Below, piece by piece: positions 43,256 through 52,064 of a stretch of 64,000 nt of DNA. A model generated the notes under the pieces. It was not told the origin of the DNA, did not search any database, and worked only from the letters and a program-made list of their open reading frames with translations. A program made the translations under genes and the position numbers. Every line of letters starts with the position of its first letter. The stretch's first letter is position 1. This DNA is from JAJFUG01 sp964473155 (GTDB lineage Bacteria > Gemmatimonadota > Glassbacteria > GWA2-58-10), in contig CAYYNT010000003.1 of the NCBI GenBank assembly GCA_964473155.1, positions 86,577-150,576 on the forward strand, in the 5' to 3' direction.

Positions 43256-43283
43256 CCCGGGAACGGTCGTCGCCGTCACCGGG
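43256..43283 (-). promoter_or_regulatory. Intercistronic hairpin between receptor and secreted-protein genes
   Basis: CCCGG/CCGGG with inner ACGG/CCGT pairs (43256-43283), no T-run. May stabilise the receptor mRNA end or adjust relative expression. Confidence 0.4.
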
Positions 43284-43296
43284 AGAATCTCGATTA

Positions 43297-46200
43297 TTAG
43301 AAGTTATACTCGATTCCCAGACGGACCTCACGCGGATTGAGCCAGAAAAGCGGATCCATGTCCTGGGCGCGCCCCTTGGCATACGAAGCCGCCGCGGCCT
43401 CAGACTTGGTAACGTATCCATCCTTGTTTATATCGCGGATCATCTGGGCTTCGTTCGTTACAGTTACAGCCTGCGAGCTGGGGAGGAGTTCTCCCAGGAA
43501 ATACTTGTCCACACCCACCTGACCCGTGGTCGGGTCAATGCCCTGTTGACCGTAATTCACGCTTTCGAACAGGTTCATGATCGTCGCAAACAACGTGATA
43601 CGGTCCTTACCCAGATTGAAAGACTTGTTCAACCGCAGGTCGGCGCAGAAATAACCCGGCATGCGGGCGCTGTTCGCCGTGGTGATGAAGTTGCCCTGTT
43701 CGTCCACGGGAGTGTAGGGTGCGCCTGAATTGTAGGTCACGTCAAAATAGGCGCCGAAATCTCGCAGGACTTTGCCCAGTGTCGTGCCTTTCTGGAAATC
43801 ATCCGGGAACAGCACGTTGAACATGACATTGACCTGATGGGTGCGGTCATTGTCTGTCGGCGCCGGGTCTGACGGAGGCGGCGGGCTCTGGTTGGTGAAC
43901 GGGTCGAGCTGACGGGCCAGGGTGCGAACATACTCCTGCGGATCGCTCTGGGTCGAACGGGCGAACATAAGTGAGTATGTGGTGCGCAACCCGAAATACC
44001 TGGAATAACGTTTGTCCAGGGTCAGGTCGAAGCCGCGCACGTTCCCGTTATCCTGGTTCGAGGCGACCTGAAGGTTGCCCTGACCGCGTATGACATAATT
44101 AGGATCAACCAGCGCCAGACGGCGAAGATCATCGGCCGTGGCCAGGCGCAAGCCGAAATTGCCGCGAATTTCACGGTTGTAACCCACGAAATCAAGGACC
44201 ATGTCCTCAGTCAGAAGCGTGGTGAAACCGGCCTCGAACTGAATGGTCTGTCCCATGTCCAGCCAGCCGTTGCCGAAATTCTGGTTCGGGTTGGACAGCG
44301 CATCGGTGGCAAAGTCGCGCTCGACCATCGCATACATCAGTTCGAACGGCGGGGTCTGATAGAAATGCCCGTAAGACAGACGCACCTGGGTGCGATCCGT
44401 GATCGGATGAGCCACTCCGATTCGCGGGCTGAAATGGCCGACCGGTTCGGGAACCTCGGTGACATCGTTGAAATCAGGATTGTTCTGGCCGACGATTATC
44501 GGGAACGCCTTGTTCACGTTAAAACGGTCATAACGCACGCCCACGTCGATGACCAGGTCTCCGAAATCCAGACGGTCCTGGGCATAGACGCCCAGAAGGC
44601 GCGGTTTGGCCCTGTACTGATCATCCGTGAATTCACCGTAGTAGAAACGGGTGACCTCAGTCACATCCCACCAGTAGTTCTCGAACCCGATCTTTACACG
44701 GTTATAACGGTCAAGCTGGCTGTCCATGTCGAGCTTCAGGCCGAGACGTTTTTCCGTGTCATTGCGTAATGGCAGGGACATTCCGTTGTTGACGAACTGT
44801 CGCGGGTACATGCGGTCACCGCGCTCGCCCTTGCGGCTGGGAGTCGTGGCGCCGAAAATATTGCTCGCCGTAACCTGGTCGGTCGGCCAGTGGTAGGTGC
44901 GGTCGAGGTCGGCATGCGTGGCATCCGGCTCGATAGGGTCGTTGGCAAACCCGTCGGACGATATAGCCGAATACAGCATGTAGCGGTTGAGTTCATCCTC
45001 GTTGTAGAAACCTATGCTGCTGCCCACGCCCATGAACGTGTTCCGGTCGACAAACTCCTGCAGCAGAAGGCCGCCATCCAAGTCGTTTTTGAAATAAGAC
45101 AACCGCAACTGGCTGTTGATCGAGCGGTTGCTGTCGCGGAAGAAAGTCCAGTCCAGCCCTGCCATTCCCATTTCAGTTGTCAGACGCTGGGCCTGGTTGT
45201 TGCGGTACGAGTTGTTGAACAGATAGGAATGATCGTAGTATTGACGCTGGTCACGGCTGCGATGGTAAACTCCGATGAATTTCATCCAGTCAGTGGCCGT
45301 GTAGGTGGATTTAAAGGACGTCGTGTAAAGGTCCTTCCAGTTGCCGGGCAGTCTCACCGGGTTGCTGTTGGAATACGGACCGGAGTACAACGGATTCTTT
45401 ACTGCCACTCCCCTGGCGAACGCAGAAGCGATGGCGTCCGGAGAAGTCGTGGCCTTGCCGTCCTCATCGAATGTCCACAGGTTGCCGGTAGTCGGATCGA
45501 TCTGTATGATCGGCTGAGCCCCGGACCTGAGCGTTCCATCGGAGGTTACATCCGCCGGATCGGCGATAACCTGAGGCTGGGTCAGAAGACGGAACGCCAG
45601 ACCGTCTTCGCGGCTGAATCCGCGGGTATAGGTCCCATCCTCATTTACCACTCCGTAACCGAGGTCCGGAGACTTGGTGACTCTGCTATACTCGGCAAAA
45701 GAGTTGACTGTCAGAGGGTCAGTTGCATCGTCTCTGTCCGCCACTCCATCGCTGACAACTCCGATAGAACCGAGGTCGCGGTTCAAGGAATTGATGAAAC
45801 TCTGGGTCACCCCGCGGAATCCACCCTTGTCTCCGCTGAGGCGCGGGGTGGCATCCGCCATGCCGCGCATCATCCCGGAAACGAAGAAATTCAGCTTGTC
45901 ACCGTACAACGGTCCGCCGATACTGCCTTCCAGATTGTTGTATCCATAATCCATCGTGCGCGGATTGGCCTGATCGGTGATATAGCGCAGGCTCCCCATT
46001 ATCTGGGTCCCGCCTTCCTTGGTAACGATATTGATCATGCCGGACTGGGCGTTGCCGTATTCGGCCTGGAAGCCTCCGGTGATCAGGTTCACTTCCTCGA
46101 TCGCGTCTCCCGAAACAACCAGGGGGTTGATGACGCCGCCGGCATCCGTGTCGACTCCGCCGCGATCCTCCGTGCCCTGCTGTTCGTTCTGGGCCTTGAC

Positions 46201-46758
46201 CAGCACTCCGTCAACGTACATCGCCTCCTCACCCTCGCGTCCGCCGCGCAGTGAGAAATTGCCTGAATAGTCAACCACCACGCCGGCCTGGAGGTTCATT
46301 ACATCCTCGATCTGCGTGGCCGGCATTCTATCCAGATCCTCGGCCCTGAGATTCTGACGGGTCTGGACATTGTCGCGCGCGACCAGTGGATCGCTCTCGC
46401 CCTCGATAACGATCGCTTCCAGACCGATCACCTGGGAGGAAAGCTCCGCGTTCACAGTAATGGTGTTGCCAGCCGGAACGCGGACATCCACCACTTCCAC
46501 CGGTTTGTAACCGGTGAATGTGAATTTAACTGAGCGATTGCCCACCGGAACGTTCAGAATAAAATAGTAACCGTCCTGGTTCGTCACATTACCAAGGCGT
46601 GTCCCCATAACGGTCACCTGCACGCCGGGCATGGCGTTGCCTGTGTCCTTGTCCCTGACCACGCCCTCCAGCTTGCCCGTAGTCTGTGCAAAAGACTGCG
46701 CGGCAAAAAACATCAGGGTCAGGCTTGTCAGCAAAAGCAGCTTACATAGTTTGTGCAT
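43297..46758 (-). CDS. TonB-dependent outer-membrane receptor with carboxypeptidase-regulatory N-terminus
   Basis: 1153 aa, AGGAG 6 nt before ATG 46758; signal peptide about 1-24. Residues about 28-115 are a carboxypeptidase-regulatory-like domain (GKLEGVVRDKDTGNAMPGVQV). The plug domain (about 130-250) has VMNLQAGVVVDYSGNFSLRG and the YVDGV turn; a 22-strand barrel follows, ending in the aromatic VRLGIEYNF. This is the SusC-like/OAR (Cna-B-type) layout for active uptake, or for exporting partners. Unusual: a complete EF-hand loop at 1109-1120 (DINKDGYVTKSE). First gene of the cassette; no SusD homologue follows. Substrate unknown. Confidence 0.9.
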   Translation of the reverse strand: MHKLCKLLLLTSLTLMFFAAQSFAQTTGKLEGVVRDKDTGNAMPGVQVTVMGTRLGNVTNQDGYYFILNVPVGNRSVKFTFTGYKPVEVVDVRVPAGNTITVNAELSSQVIGLEAIVIEGESDPLVARDNVQTRQNLRAEDLDRMPATQIEDVMNLQAGVVVDYSGNFSLRGGREGEEAMYVDGVLVKAQNEQQGTEDRGGVDTDAGGVINPLVVSGDAIEEVNLITGGFQAEYGNAQSGMINIVTKEGGTQIMGSLRYITDQANPRTMDYGYNNLEGSIGGPLYGDKLNFFVSGMMRGMADATPRLSGDKGGFRGVTQSFINSLNRDLGSIGVVSDGVADRDDATDPLTVNSFAEYSRVTKSPDLGYGVVNEDGTYTRGFSREDGLAFRLLTQPQVIADPADVTSDGTLRSGAQPIIQIDPTTGNLWTFDEDGKATTSPDAIASAFARGVAVKNPLYSGPYSNSNPVRLPGNWKDLYTTSFKSTYTATDWMKFIGVYHRSRDQRQYYDHSYLFNNSYRNNQAQRLTTEMGMAGLDWTFFRDSNRSINSQLRLSYFKNDLDGGLLLQEFVDRNTFMGVGSSIGFYNEDELNRYMLYSAISSDGFANDPIEPDATHADLDRTYHWPTDQVTASNIFGATTPSRKGERGDRMYPRQFVNNGMSLPLRNDTEKRLGLKLDMDSQLDRYNRVKIGFENYWWDVTEVTRFYYGEFTDDQYRAKPRLLGVYAQDRLDFGDLVIDVGVRYDRFNVNKAFPIIVGQNNPDFNDVTEVPEPVGHFSPRIGVAHPITDRTQVRLSYGHFYQTPPFELMYAMVERDFATDALSNPNQNFGNGWLDMGQTIQFEAGFTTLLTEDMVLDFVGYNREIRGNFGLRLATADDLRRLALVDPNYVIRGQGNLQVASNQDNGNVRGFDLTLDKRYSRYFGLRTTYSLMFARSTQSDPQEYVRTLARQLDPFTNQSPPPPSDPAPTDNDRTHQVNVMFNVLFPDDFQKGTTLGKVLRDFGAYFDVTYNSGAPYTPVDEQGNFITTANSARMPGYFCADLRLNKSFNLGKDRITLFATIMNLFESVNYGQQGIDPTTGQVGVDKYFLGELLPSSQAVTVTNEAQMIRDINKDGYVTKSEAAAASYAKGRAQDMDPLFWLNPREVRLGIEYNF

Positions 46759-47218
46759 AGAACTCTCCTGTCGTTAAAGTAAGAGTGCTCTACTCGATGA
46801 AAAACCGAGTTCACAACGATGTTATTTCATCCTCCCTCCTCTCCTAAGTGTATCTAAAATAACGGATTGAATGGACGGCGATTATAAATTTTATTATAAC
46901 ATCCGCGTAGTGTAACCTGTCAAGATATAAATCAATATAAATTATAAATCCGCGTCGAACTCAGGACATTCTCATGAAAATGATATCAGAATGCCAAAAT
47001 TCAGAGGGTTTTCAGGACTTAAGAATGGTTTTTCGGGCTGGATTTGAATACAGGGGGGAATTAAGATTTATTTTGTTTCTGCCTTTGAAAAATCGCCCAA
47101 ACAAGTCTCTTCCCATCGCGATCCCCTGGGCTGACTATCAAGAGCGGTTTAAGTTGACATTTAAGTCCTACATAAAAATTAAATTGTTCGATTTTCAAAC
47201 AAAAGTCAAGCTGATTTT
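46759..47218. other. AT-rich intergenic region upstream of the receptor cassette
   Basis: 460 bp without a convincing gene. It holds the promoter at 46893-46923, a 135-nt leader with a very strong purine-rich site (AGGAGAGGAGGGAGG) in front of a minimal reading frame ATG-AAA-TAA (46822-46830), and, from about 46930 to 47218, AT-rich sequence downstream of coaX in which I see no clear terminator. Confidence 0.6.
46893..46923 (-). promoter_or_regulatory. Promoter of the TonB receptor cassette
   Basis: Minus strand -35 TTGACA (46918-46923) and -10 TATAAT (46893-46898), both perfect consensus but with a 19-nt spacer. Confidence 0.6.
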
Positions 47219-48004
47219 TCAGCCGTCTTTTTGCGTGCTCTTCTCAAGAATCTCCCAGGCGTGTCTCAATCCATGAAGAGTCAGGTTCGGGTCCACCGTG
47301 TCAAACTGGCTGCTGTAGCGCGAGATCATGCTGACAAAGCCTCCGGTTGCGATAACCCGGCAGCCCGGAATCCATTCTTTCCTAAGTCTTGCCACGATGC
47401 CGTCGATCTGACCGACAGCGCCATAAAATATTCCCGACTGCATCATCGCCCTCGTGTTTTTTCCGATGACGCTGTCCGGGGCTTCGATCTGCACCCGGCT
47501 TAACATGGCAGCTTTTTTGACCAGAGCCTCGGCGCAGGTGTTTATGCCCGGCGCTATCACTCCGCCCTCATAAGTCCCGTCCGAGCGGACCAGGTCAAAA
47601 GTTGTGGCAGTCCCCATATCCACCACGATAGAATCCACCGCGTAGCGTTTTTTAACCGCCAGCGCGTTTACTATCCTGTCCGGGCCGATCATCTCGGGCG
47701 GATTATCGACCCGATAGGTCAGACCGAGCGGAGACAAGCCGTTCACAATGACCGCATCGCGCTCGAAATACCTTGAGGCGAGTTTCTGGAAAACATAGGT
47801 CAGAGTCGGCACCACGGAACAGATCACCACTGCGTCTGGCGTGATTCGCCCCACCGCCCGCTCTATCATATAGCAGACCAGATGCCCGTAATCGTCGACC
47901 GTCCGGCGGATGTTCGAATCCACCCGCCAGTGGTTGATTATATCCCGGTCCCGGAAAAGTCCCAGCACGATATTGGTGTTGCCGATATCTATGGCGAGAA
48001 GCAT
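47219..48004 (-). CDS. coaX: Type III pantothenate kinase
   Basis: 261 aa from ATG 48004; the in-frame extension to 48076 overlaps the GH38 gene and lacks the family N-terminus. CoaX text: MLLAIDIGNTNIVLGLF (ATP site), PPEMIGPDRIVNALA, VVDMGTATTFDLV and GGVIAPGI. First committed step of CoA synthesis, pantothenate to 4'-phosphopantothenate, with the ASKHA fold and no feedback by CoA. It starts 16 bp after the GH38 stop and is last in the mutL-coaX run. Confidence 0.94.
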   Translation of the reverse strand: MLLAIDIGNTNIVLGLFRDRDIINHWRVDSNIRRTVDDYGHLVCYMIERAVGRITPDAVVICSVVPTLTYVFQKLASRYFERDAVIVNGLSPLGLTYRVDNPPEMIGPDRIVNALAVKKRYAVDSIVVDMGTATTFDLVRSDGTYEGGVIAPGINTCAEALVKKAAMLSRVQIEAPDSVIGKNTRAMMQSGIFYGAVGQIDGIVARLRKEWIPGCRVIATGGFVSMISRYSSQFDTVDPNLTLHGLRHAWEILEKSTQKDG

Positions 48005-48020
48005 AACTCTTAATCTGCCT

Positions 48021-50990
48021 TCAAGTTGATTGTTTTTTACCTTTTTCAGCAATTCCCGCGGCCAGAATCCGTTCATCAGGAACGAGACGCAGTGTCTTTA
48101 TTTCTTTTGCTCCGATCTTGCAACTGAATCCAGCTTCGGCAGATCCGGGCAGTTTGTCAAGGTATTTCTCGCTGAGATCTGTAATACAGGCATCCCTGAC
48201 CGGCAAAGAGGTCTTTATGCGGCATTGTTCCTCTTCGTCACCCAGATTAAATACCCGGATAATCCAACCCTCAGAATTCTCGGCTTTTTTCCAGGCTGAC
48301 AGGTGCACATTCTCTCCCTCGATCTCAAGACTGCTTCCGGAGGCAAGCGGAAGCTCGGTGTGCTGAGTATCCAGGTAGCTGTATTTTCCTGAAACATCAA
48401 GCGCAAGACAGGCCGGAGGAATCAGAAGAGTGCGTTTCAGCTTCAGCGCCCGGGATTTGATCTCCCCCGCATTACCAGTGCACCATTCCATATTGCGGGT
48501 TATTTTCCTCAGACACTGTGACTCGGATGCATTCCAGTATTCCAGCGGAATGCCGGCGTTGACATGATCCACCGCCCGCACGATTGACCAGCCGAGTTCA
48601 ACTTCGCCAGTTTCATCCTTCCTGGAAGCGATGATTGTCGGACAGTCCACCACCAGCGCAAAAGATTTCTCTGGGGCTGAAACCAAAGCCACGGAATCAA
48701 GTCTGGCTTTCTCATAACCAACCGGATAAGAGGCAAAATCGAACTTGCTGTCGTACGAAAAGGATTCCGCATCGATCCCGGTGGGGAAAAACAACTGCAG
48801 GTGATGGTCCTTCGCCCGATTCTCAAATTCACACGTAAGTTTTCCGCCTTTGCGGTAATGAAATATTTCGTATGTCATTTTAAGGGGTGAAAAAACCGTT
48901 TCTTTGCTGCGGCAATTGTTTTCCCTGTCCAGCCCGGCCGGCAACTCCAAATTCAGGGAAACCTCGACCAGAGTGGAAACCCGGTCGTGGCGGAGAACTT
49001 TCAGCGCGCCTTTCATTTTCTTCAAATCGGCCGCCGGTGCGGGTGGCTTCAACCTTCGGAAGGAATAGCCGTCTCCCGCGTCTTCCACATCTTCGAGTTT
49101 ACCCAGCCCTTCCCAGGATGCATTCAATTCCTTGTCCCTGAGGTCAAAAGCGCCGTCCGGCCTGATTCGAACATGATAAAAAGTGTTTTCCACTTCAACA
49201 GAACCGTCGTTCTCGGTCAGACGCGGCAACTCATTGCTGTTGTCAACAGAGCTTGAAGCCGAAACAGCCCGGTCATCCACTCTGAACAATGAGAAAGAAC
49301 AGGGATCGAGGACCGGGTTTATAGCCAGAGTTGCTTCAATCCCTTTGAACATGTTTTTTCTATTGAAATCGTTCCCGTCCCATTGCGGGTATTCCTTTAT
49401 CTGGGCTTTGACCAGCAGATGGTCAACTTCCGCTCCTTTTTCATCAGTCAGGCGGATTTTACCGGGATCAAAAACTCCAGGCATTGACAACTTGAATTCC
49501 AGCCTTTCCTGAGTGCGGAAAGGATGGGGATTGAACACCACAAGTCTGGGGAAATGATCGTCAACTTCATTTTCCACGAGACGTCGGGCCAGAACAAGAA
49601 AGGCGTCCTGCCAGAGCAGGGTGGTTATCTCATCGGCCCGCTTGAACCTGTTTTCCATGTCCTGGTGCGTGGCATCAACTGAACATCCGCAGATGTCATC
49701 GTGCGGAGCGTTTTGCAGCATCAGTTTCCAGAGATGCTTTATCTGTCCCTGAGGGTAAAACGGAAAACCCGCCCAGTTCTGACCGGGATTGAAAGTGAAG
49801 GCGTAATGATGGGTTTCCCGGAAAGCCCTGTGTCCCTGGCCGAATATATCGGCCAGGGCCAGAAGAGGCTCTGTCAGCATCTCTGTCGTCGCGGCAATTC
49901 TGGCGAAAGACTGTTTGAGATACACCCGGCTCGTCATTGTGCCGAACAGCTTATCATCGCCGAGCGGTCCTTTCAGCTCAGGCAATTCCGCATTTTCGGC
50001 GAGCACGGCATCCATCAGTTCCTCCAGGGAGGAATGGACCAGAATAACATCCCTTACGCCGCTCCCGTTCAAGGTCTTGATCAATTGAGGCACATGAGGC
50101 TGTGCCTCCTGATGGTCCACGCCGTTGCCCAGGAAAAGCTGGCTGGTGTTAAGGTTGCCCTCCCGGTAGACTTTAAGAACTTCCTCCAGCTTTTTCTCAG
50201 CCAGTCCCACCGACCACTCCGTGGCATCCGGGGGCAGAGTGGGATAAGCCTCCGGATTGAAATTATCGAATCCCCAGTAATAAAAATTGGCGTAATTTTC
50301 GCCGAAAAAATATGCCGGGACGCTGCTTGTGTCATCCGGTGCGAGGAACCTCTGCACCCAGCCGTTTTTCAGCTTGTCCCTGGGGATTCCACGAGTGGCG
50401 GATGTAAACAGGGAGCGAATGCCGAAACCTTTGAAAAGCTGCGGCAATTGGGATATATGACCGAAATTGTCACCCAGTAAACCCTCCATCTGCACCGGGC
50501 CGAAGCTTTCTGCCTGGGCGATCCCTATCATCATGTTTCTGATCAGGGATTCACCGCTGATAAGAAATTGATCCGGCTGACAGTAAAACGGACCGACAGC
50601 GAGCTGTTTCCTCTGAACGAGCTTCTTTATTCGGGGTAGATCCTGAGGATAGATTTCCAGATAATCTTCCAGAATAAGGGTTTGTCCATCCATGCAGAAC
50701 TTGTATTCCGGATCTTTTTCCATCAGAACGAGAAGTTTCTGGATAAGCTGCACCAGGCGCAGACGGAATTGCTCGAAAGGAAGGTACCAGCTCCTGTCCC
50801 AGTGGGTGTGCGAAACAACATGGCCGATAAGCTTCCTGGATGTATTATTGGTGTTTTTTTCTTTCGTGCAGCCTGTTACGCCACCCAGCGATAGAGCGGC
50901 CAATCCATGCATAGAGAGCAGCATGAAATTCTTGCGCGAGATCGCATCCGGCTTGCCCGCCTGAAGCTTAAACCTCTTCATCCTGCGCAT
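48021..50990 (-). CDS. GH38 alpha-mannosidase-family lipoprotein
   Basis: 989 aa. Signal sequence with SRKNF (18-22, Tat-like but RK instead of RR), a hydrophobic core and lipobox VTGC (lipid-bearing C41). GH38 domain: VSHTHWDRSWYLPFEQ (metal ligands H61/H63-D65), nucleophile region GLLGDNFGH (D174), then a C-terminal beta domain (about 450-980). Closest in look to MngB-type mannosylglycerate hydrolases, but those are cytoplasmic. As a lipoprotein it would act in the periplasm or at the cell surface on mannosides. It is set between birA and coaX, an odd place. Confidence 0.85.
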   Translation of the reverse strand: MRRMKRFKLQAGKPDAISRKNFMLLSMHGLAALSLGGVTGCTKEKNTNNTSRKLIGHVVSHTHWDRSWYLPFEQFRLRLVQLIQKLLVLMEKDPEYKFCMDGQTLILEDYLEIYPQDLPRIKKLVQRKQLAVGPFYCQPDQFLISGESLIRNMMIGIAQAESFGPVQMEGLLGDNFGHISQLPQLFKGFGIRSLFTSATRGIPRDKLKNGWVQRFLAPDDTSSVPAYFFGENYANFYYWGFDNFNPEAYPTLPPDATEWSVGLAEKKLEEVLKVYREGNLNTSQLFLGNGVDHQEAQPHVPQLIKTLNGSGVRDVILVHSSLEELMDAVLAENAELPELKGPLGDDKLFGTMTSRVYLKQSFARIAATTEMLTEPLLALADIFGQGHRAFRETHHYAFTFNPGQNWAGFPFYPQGQIKHLWKLMLQNAPHDDICGCSVDATHQDMENRFKRADEITTLLWQDAFLVLARRLVENEVDDHFPRLVVFNPHPFRTQERLEFKLSMPGVFDPGKIRLTDEKGAEVDHLLVKAQIKEYPQWDGNDFNRKNMFKGIEATLAINPVLDPCSFSLFRVDDRAVSASSSVDNSNELPRLTENDGSVEVENTFYHVRIRPDGAFDLRDKELNASWEGLGKLEDVEDAGDGYSFRRLKPPAPAADLKKMKGALKVLRHDRVSTLVEVSLNLELPAGLDRENNCRSKETVFSPLKMTYEIFHYRKGGKLTCEFENRAKDHHLQLFFPTGIDAESFSYDSKFDFASYPVGYEKARLDSVALVSAPEKSFALVVDCPTIIASRKDETGEVELGWSIVRAVDHVNAGIPLEYWNASESQCLRKITRNMEWCTGNAGEIKSRALKLKRTLLIPPACLALDVSGKYSYLDTQHTELPLASGSSLEIEGENVHLSAWKKAENSEGWIIRVFNLGDEEEQCRIKTSLPVRDACITDLSEKYLDKLPGSAEAGFSCKIGAKEIKTLRLVPDERILAAGIAEKGKKQST

Positions 50991-51043
50991 TAAATCATCT
51001 CTTTAACTGTTGTTTTGTTAGAATATTATCTAATCGCCTAAAT

Positions 51044-52057
51044 TCATAATTTAATTATGTGGCCCTGCTCGATACGTAATAAGCCAACTGGAGCAGGGCA
51101 TTCAAGAATCAGCGCACCGCTTTCATCTGTTCCGCGAGCTATGCCCTGTACTATTCCTCTGTCCGGGATTTCAACCATCAGTTCCCGGTCCCGCAGAAAA
51201 TCTCTCCTCTGTATCCGCGGCAGGAATGACGAAAAACCGTCGGTCAGAAAATTGAAATATCCCTGCTCAAGATTGTCCAGGATCGATCCTAATATTTGTA
51301 ATCTGTCGAATCGCCGTCCTCCCGCCGCCAGGCTCAATGATGTGGCGGTGCGGTCAAGAGGCGGGGGGAAAGAGTCCAGATTCACGTTCAGCCCGAAGCC
51401 CAGCACCGCATAGCGAAGGCGCTGCCCAATGATCCCGCCCTCGCACAGAATGCCAGCCGCTTTTCGCCCGTCGAGCATTATGTCATTCGGCCATTTGATC
51501 AATGGCTTGAGCCCGGTCAGTTCCTCCACCGCCAGACAGATACTCAGAGCGCAGAGCATCCCCAGCCCGCCGAGACGCTCCGGCGCTATGCCGGGGCGCA
51601 GGATCAAACTCGTCCAGAGGCCCCCCCCGGCCGGAGAATACCAGGTGTTAGTGTATCTCCCGCGGCCGCAGCTCTGTTCCTCGGCCAGCAGCAGGGTTCC
51701 GTCCTGCGCACCGCTTTCGGCCAGCATTTTAGCGGTCTTATTGGTGGAGCCGATCATGCGGTAAACGAACAGACAGCGCCCGAGGAATGAGGTGTTGAGC
51801 GCGTTCTCAACCTCGGCAAAAGTCAGGTGGTCGGGAAAACCAACCAGCCGCCAGCCGCGCATCTCGTCCCCGTCAATGCTCCAGCCCTGAAGGCGAAGAA
51901 GCTCTATCGCCCTCGGAATGTCTCCCGCCGCCTCGGTCGCATTATCCGTTTCAGGTGCAAGGTTGAATTCCAGCCGCAGCGCAGACTCATCCAGATATCT
52001 GTCACTGTTCGACCTGAACACCAGAACGAGCCTGTTTTCGAACCCCGATGCGCTCAT
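51044..52057 (-). CDS. birA: Biotin--[acetyl-CoA carboxylase] ligase
   Basis: 337 aa. Activates biotin to biotinyl-AMP and joins it to the BCCP lysine. Catalytic text: STNKTAKML, SCGRGRYTNTWYSPAGGGL (GRGRxxxxWxS), LIKWPNDIMLDGRKAAGIL and GFGLNVNL; an SH3-like C-terminal domain ends the protein. Residues 1-70 look like a winged-helix repressor domain (IELLRLQGWSIDG ... GWRLVG) with an Ala/Glu-rich insertion where the recognition helix should be, so DNA binding is doubtful. No strong ribosome-binding site: translation is probably coupled to nadC, 7 bp upstream. Confidence 0.92.
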   Translation of the reverse strand: MSASGFENRLVLVFRSNSDRYLDESALRLEFNLAPETDNATEAAGDIPRAIELLRLQGWSIDGDEMRGWRLVGFPDHLTFAEVENALNTSFLGRCLFVYRMIGSTNKTAKMLAESGAQDGTLLLAEEQSCGRGRYTNTWYSPAGGGLWTSLILRPGIAPERLGGLGMLCALSICLAVEELTGLKPLIKWPNDIMLDGRKAAGILCEGGIIGQRLRYAVLGFGLNVNLDSFPPPLDRTATSLSLAAGGRRFDRLQILGSILDNLEQGYFNFLTDGFSSFLPRIQRRDFLRDRELMVEIPDRGIVQGIARGTDESGALILECPAPVGLLRIEQGHIIKL

Positions 52058-52064
52058 GGCAGGA

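Noticed and set aside
44890..46254. 454-aa open frame antisense to the TonB receptor
   Set aside because: Composition is that of an antisense shadow (rich in V, R, G, H); no motif.
46974..47276. 100-aa open frame upstream of the receptor cassette
   Set aside because: AT-rich, runs into the 3' end of coaX on the other strand, no ribosome-binding site, no motif.
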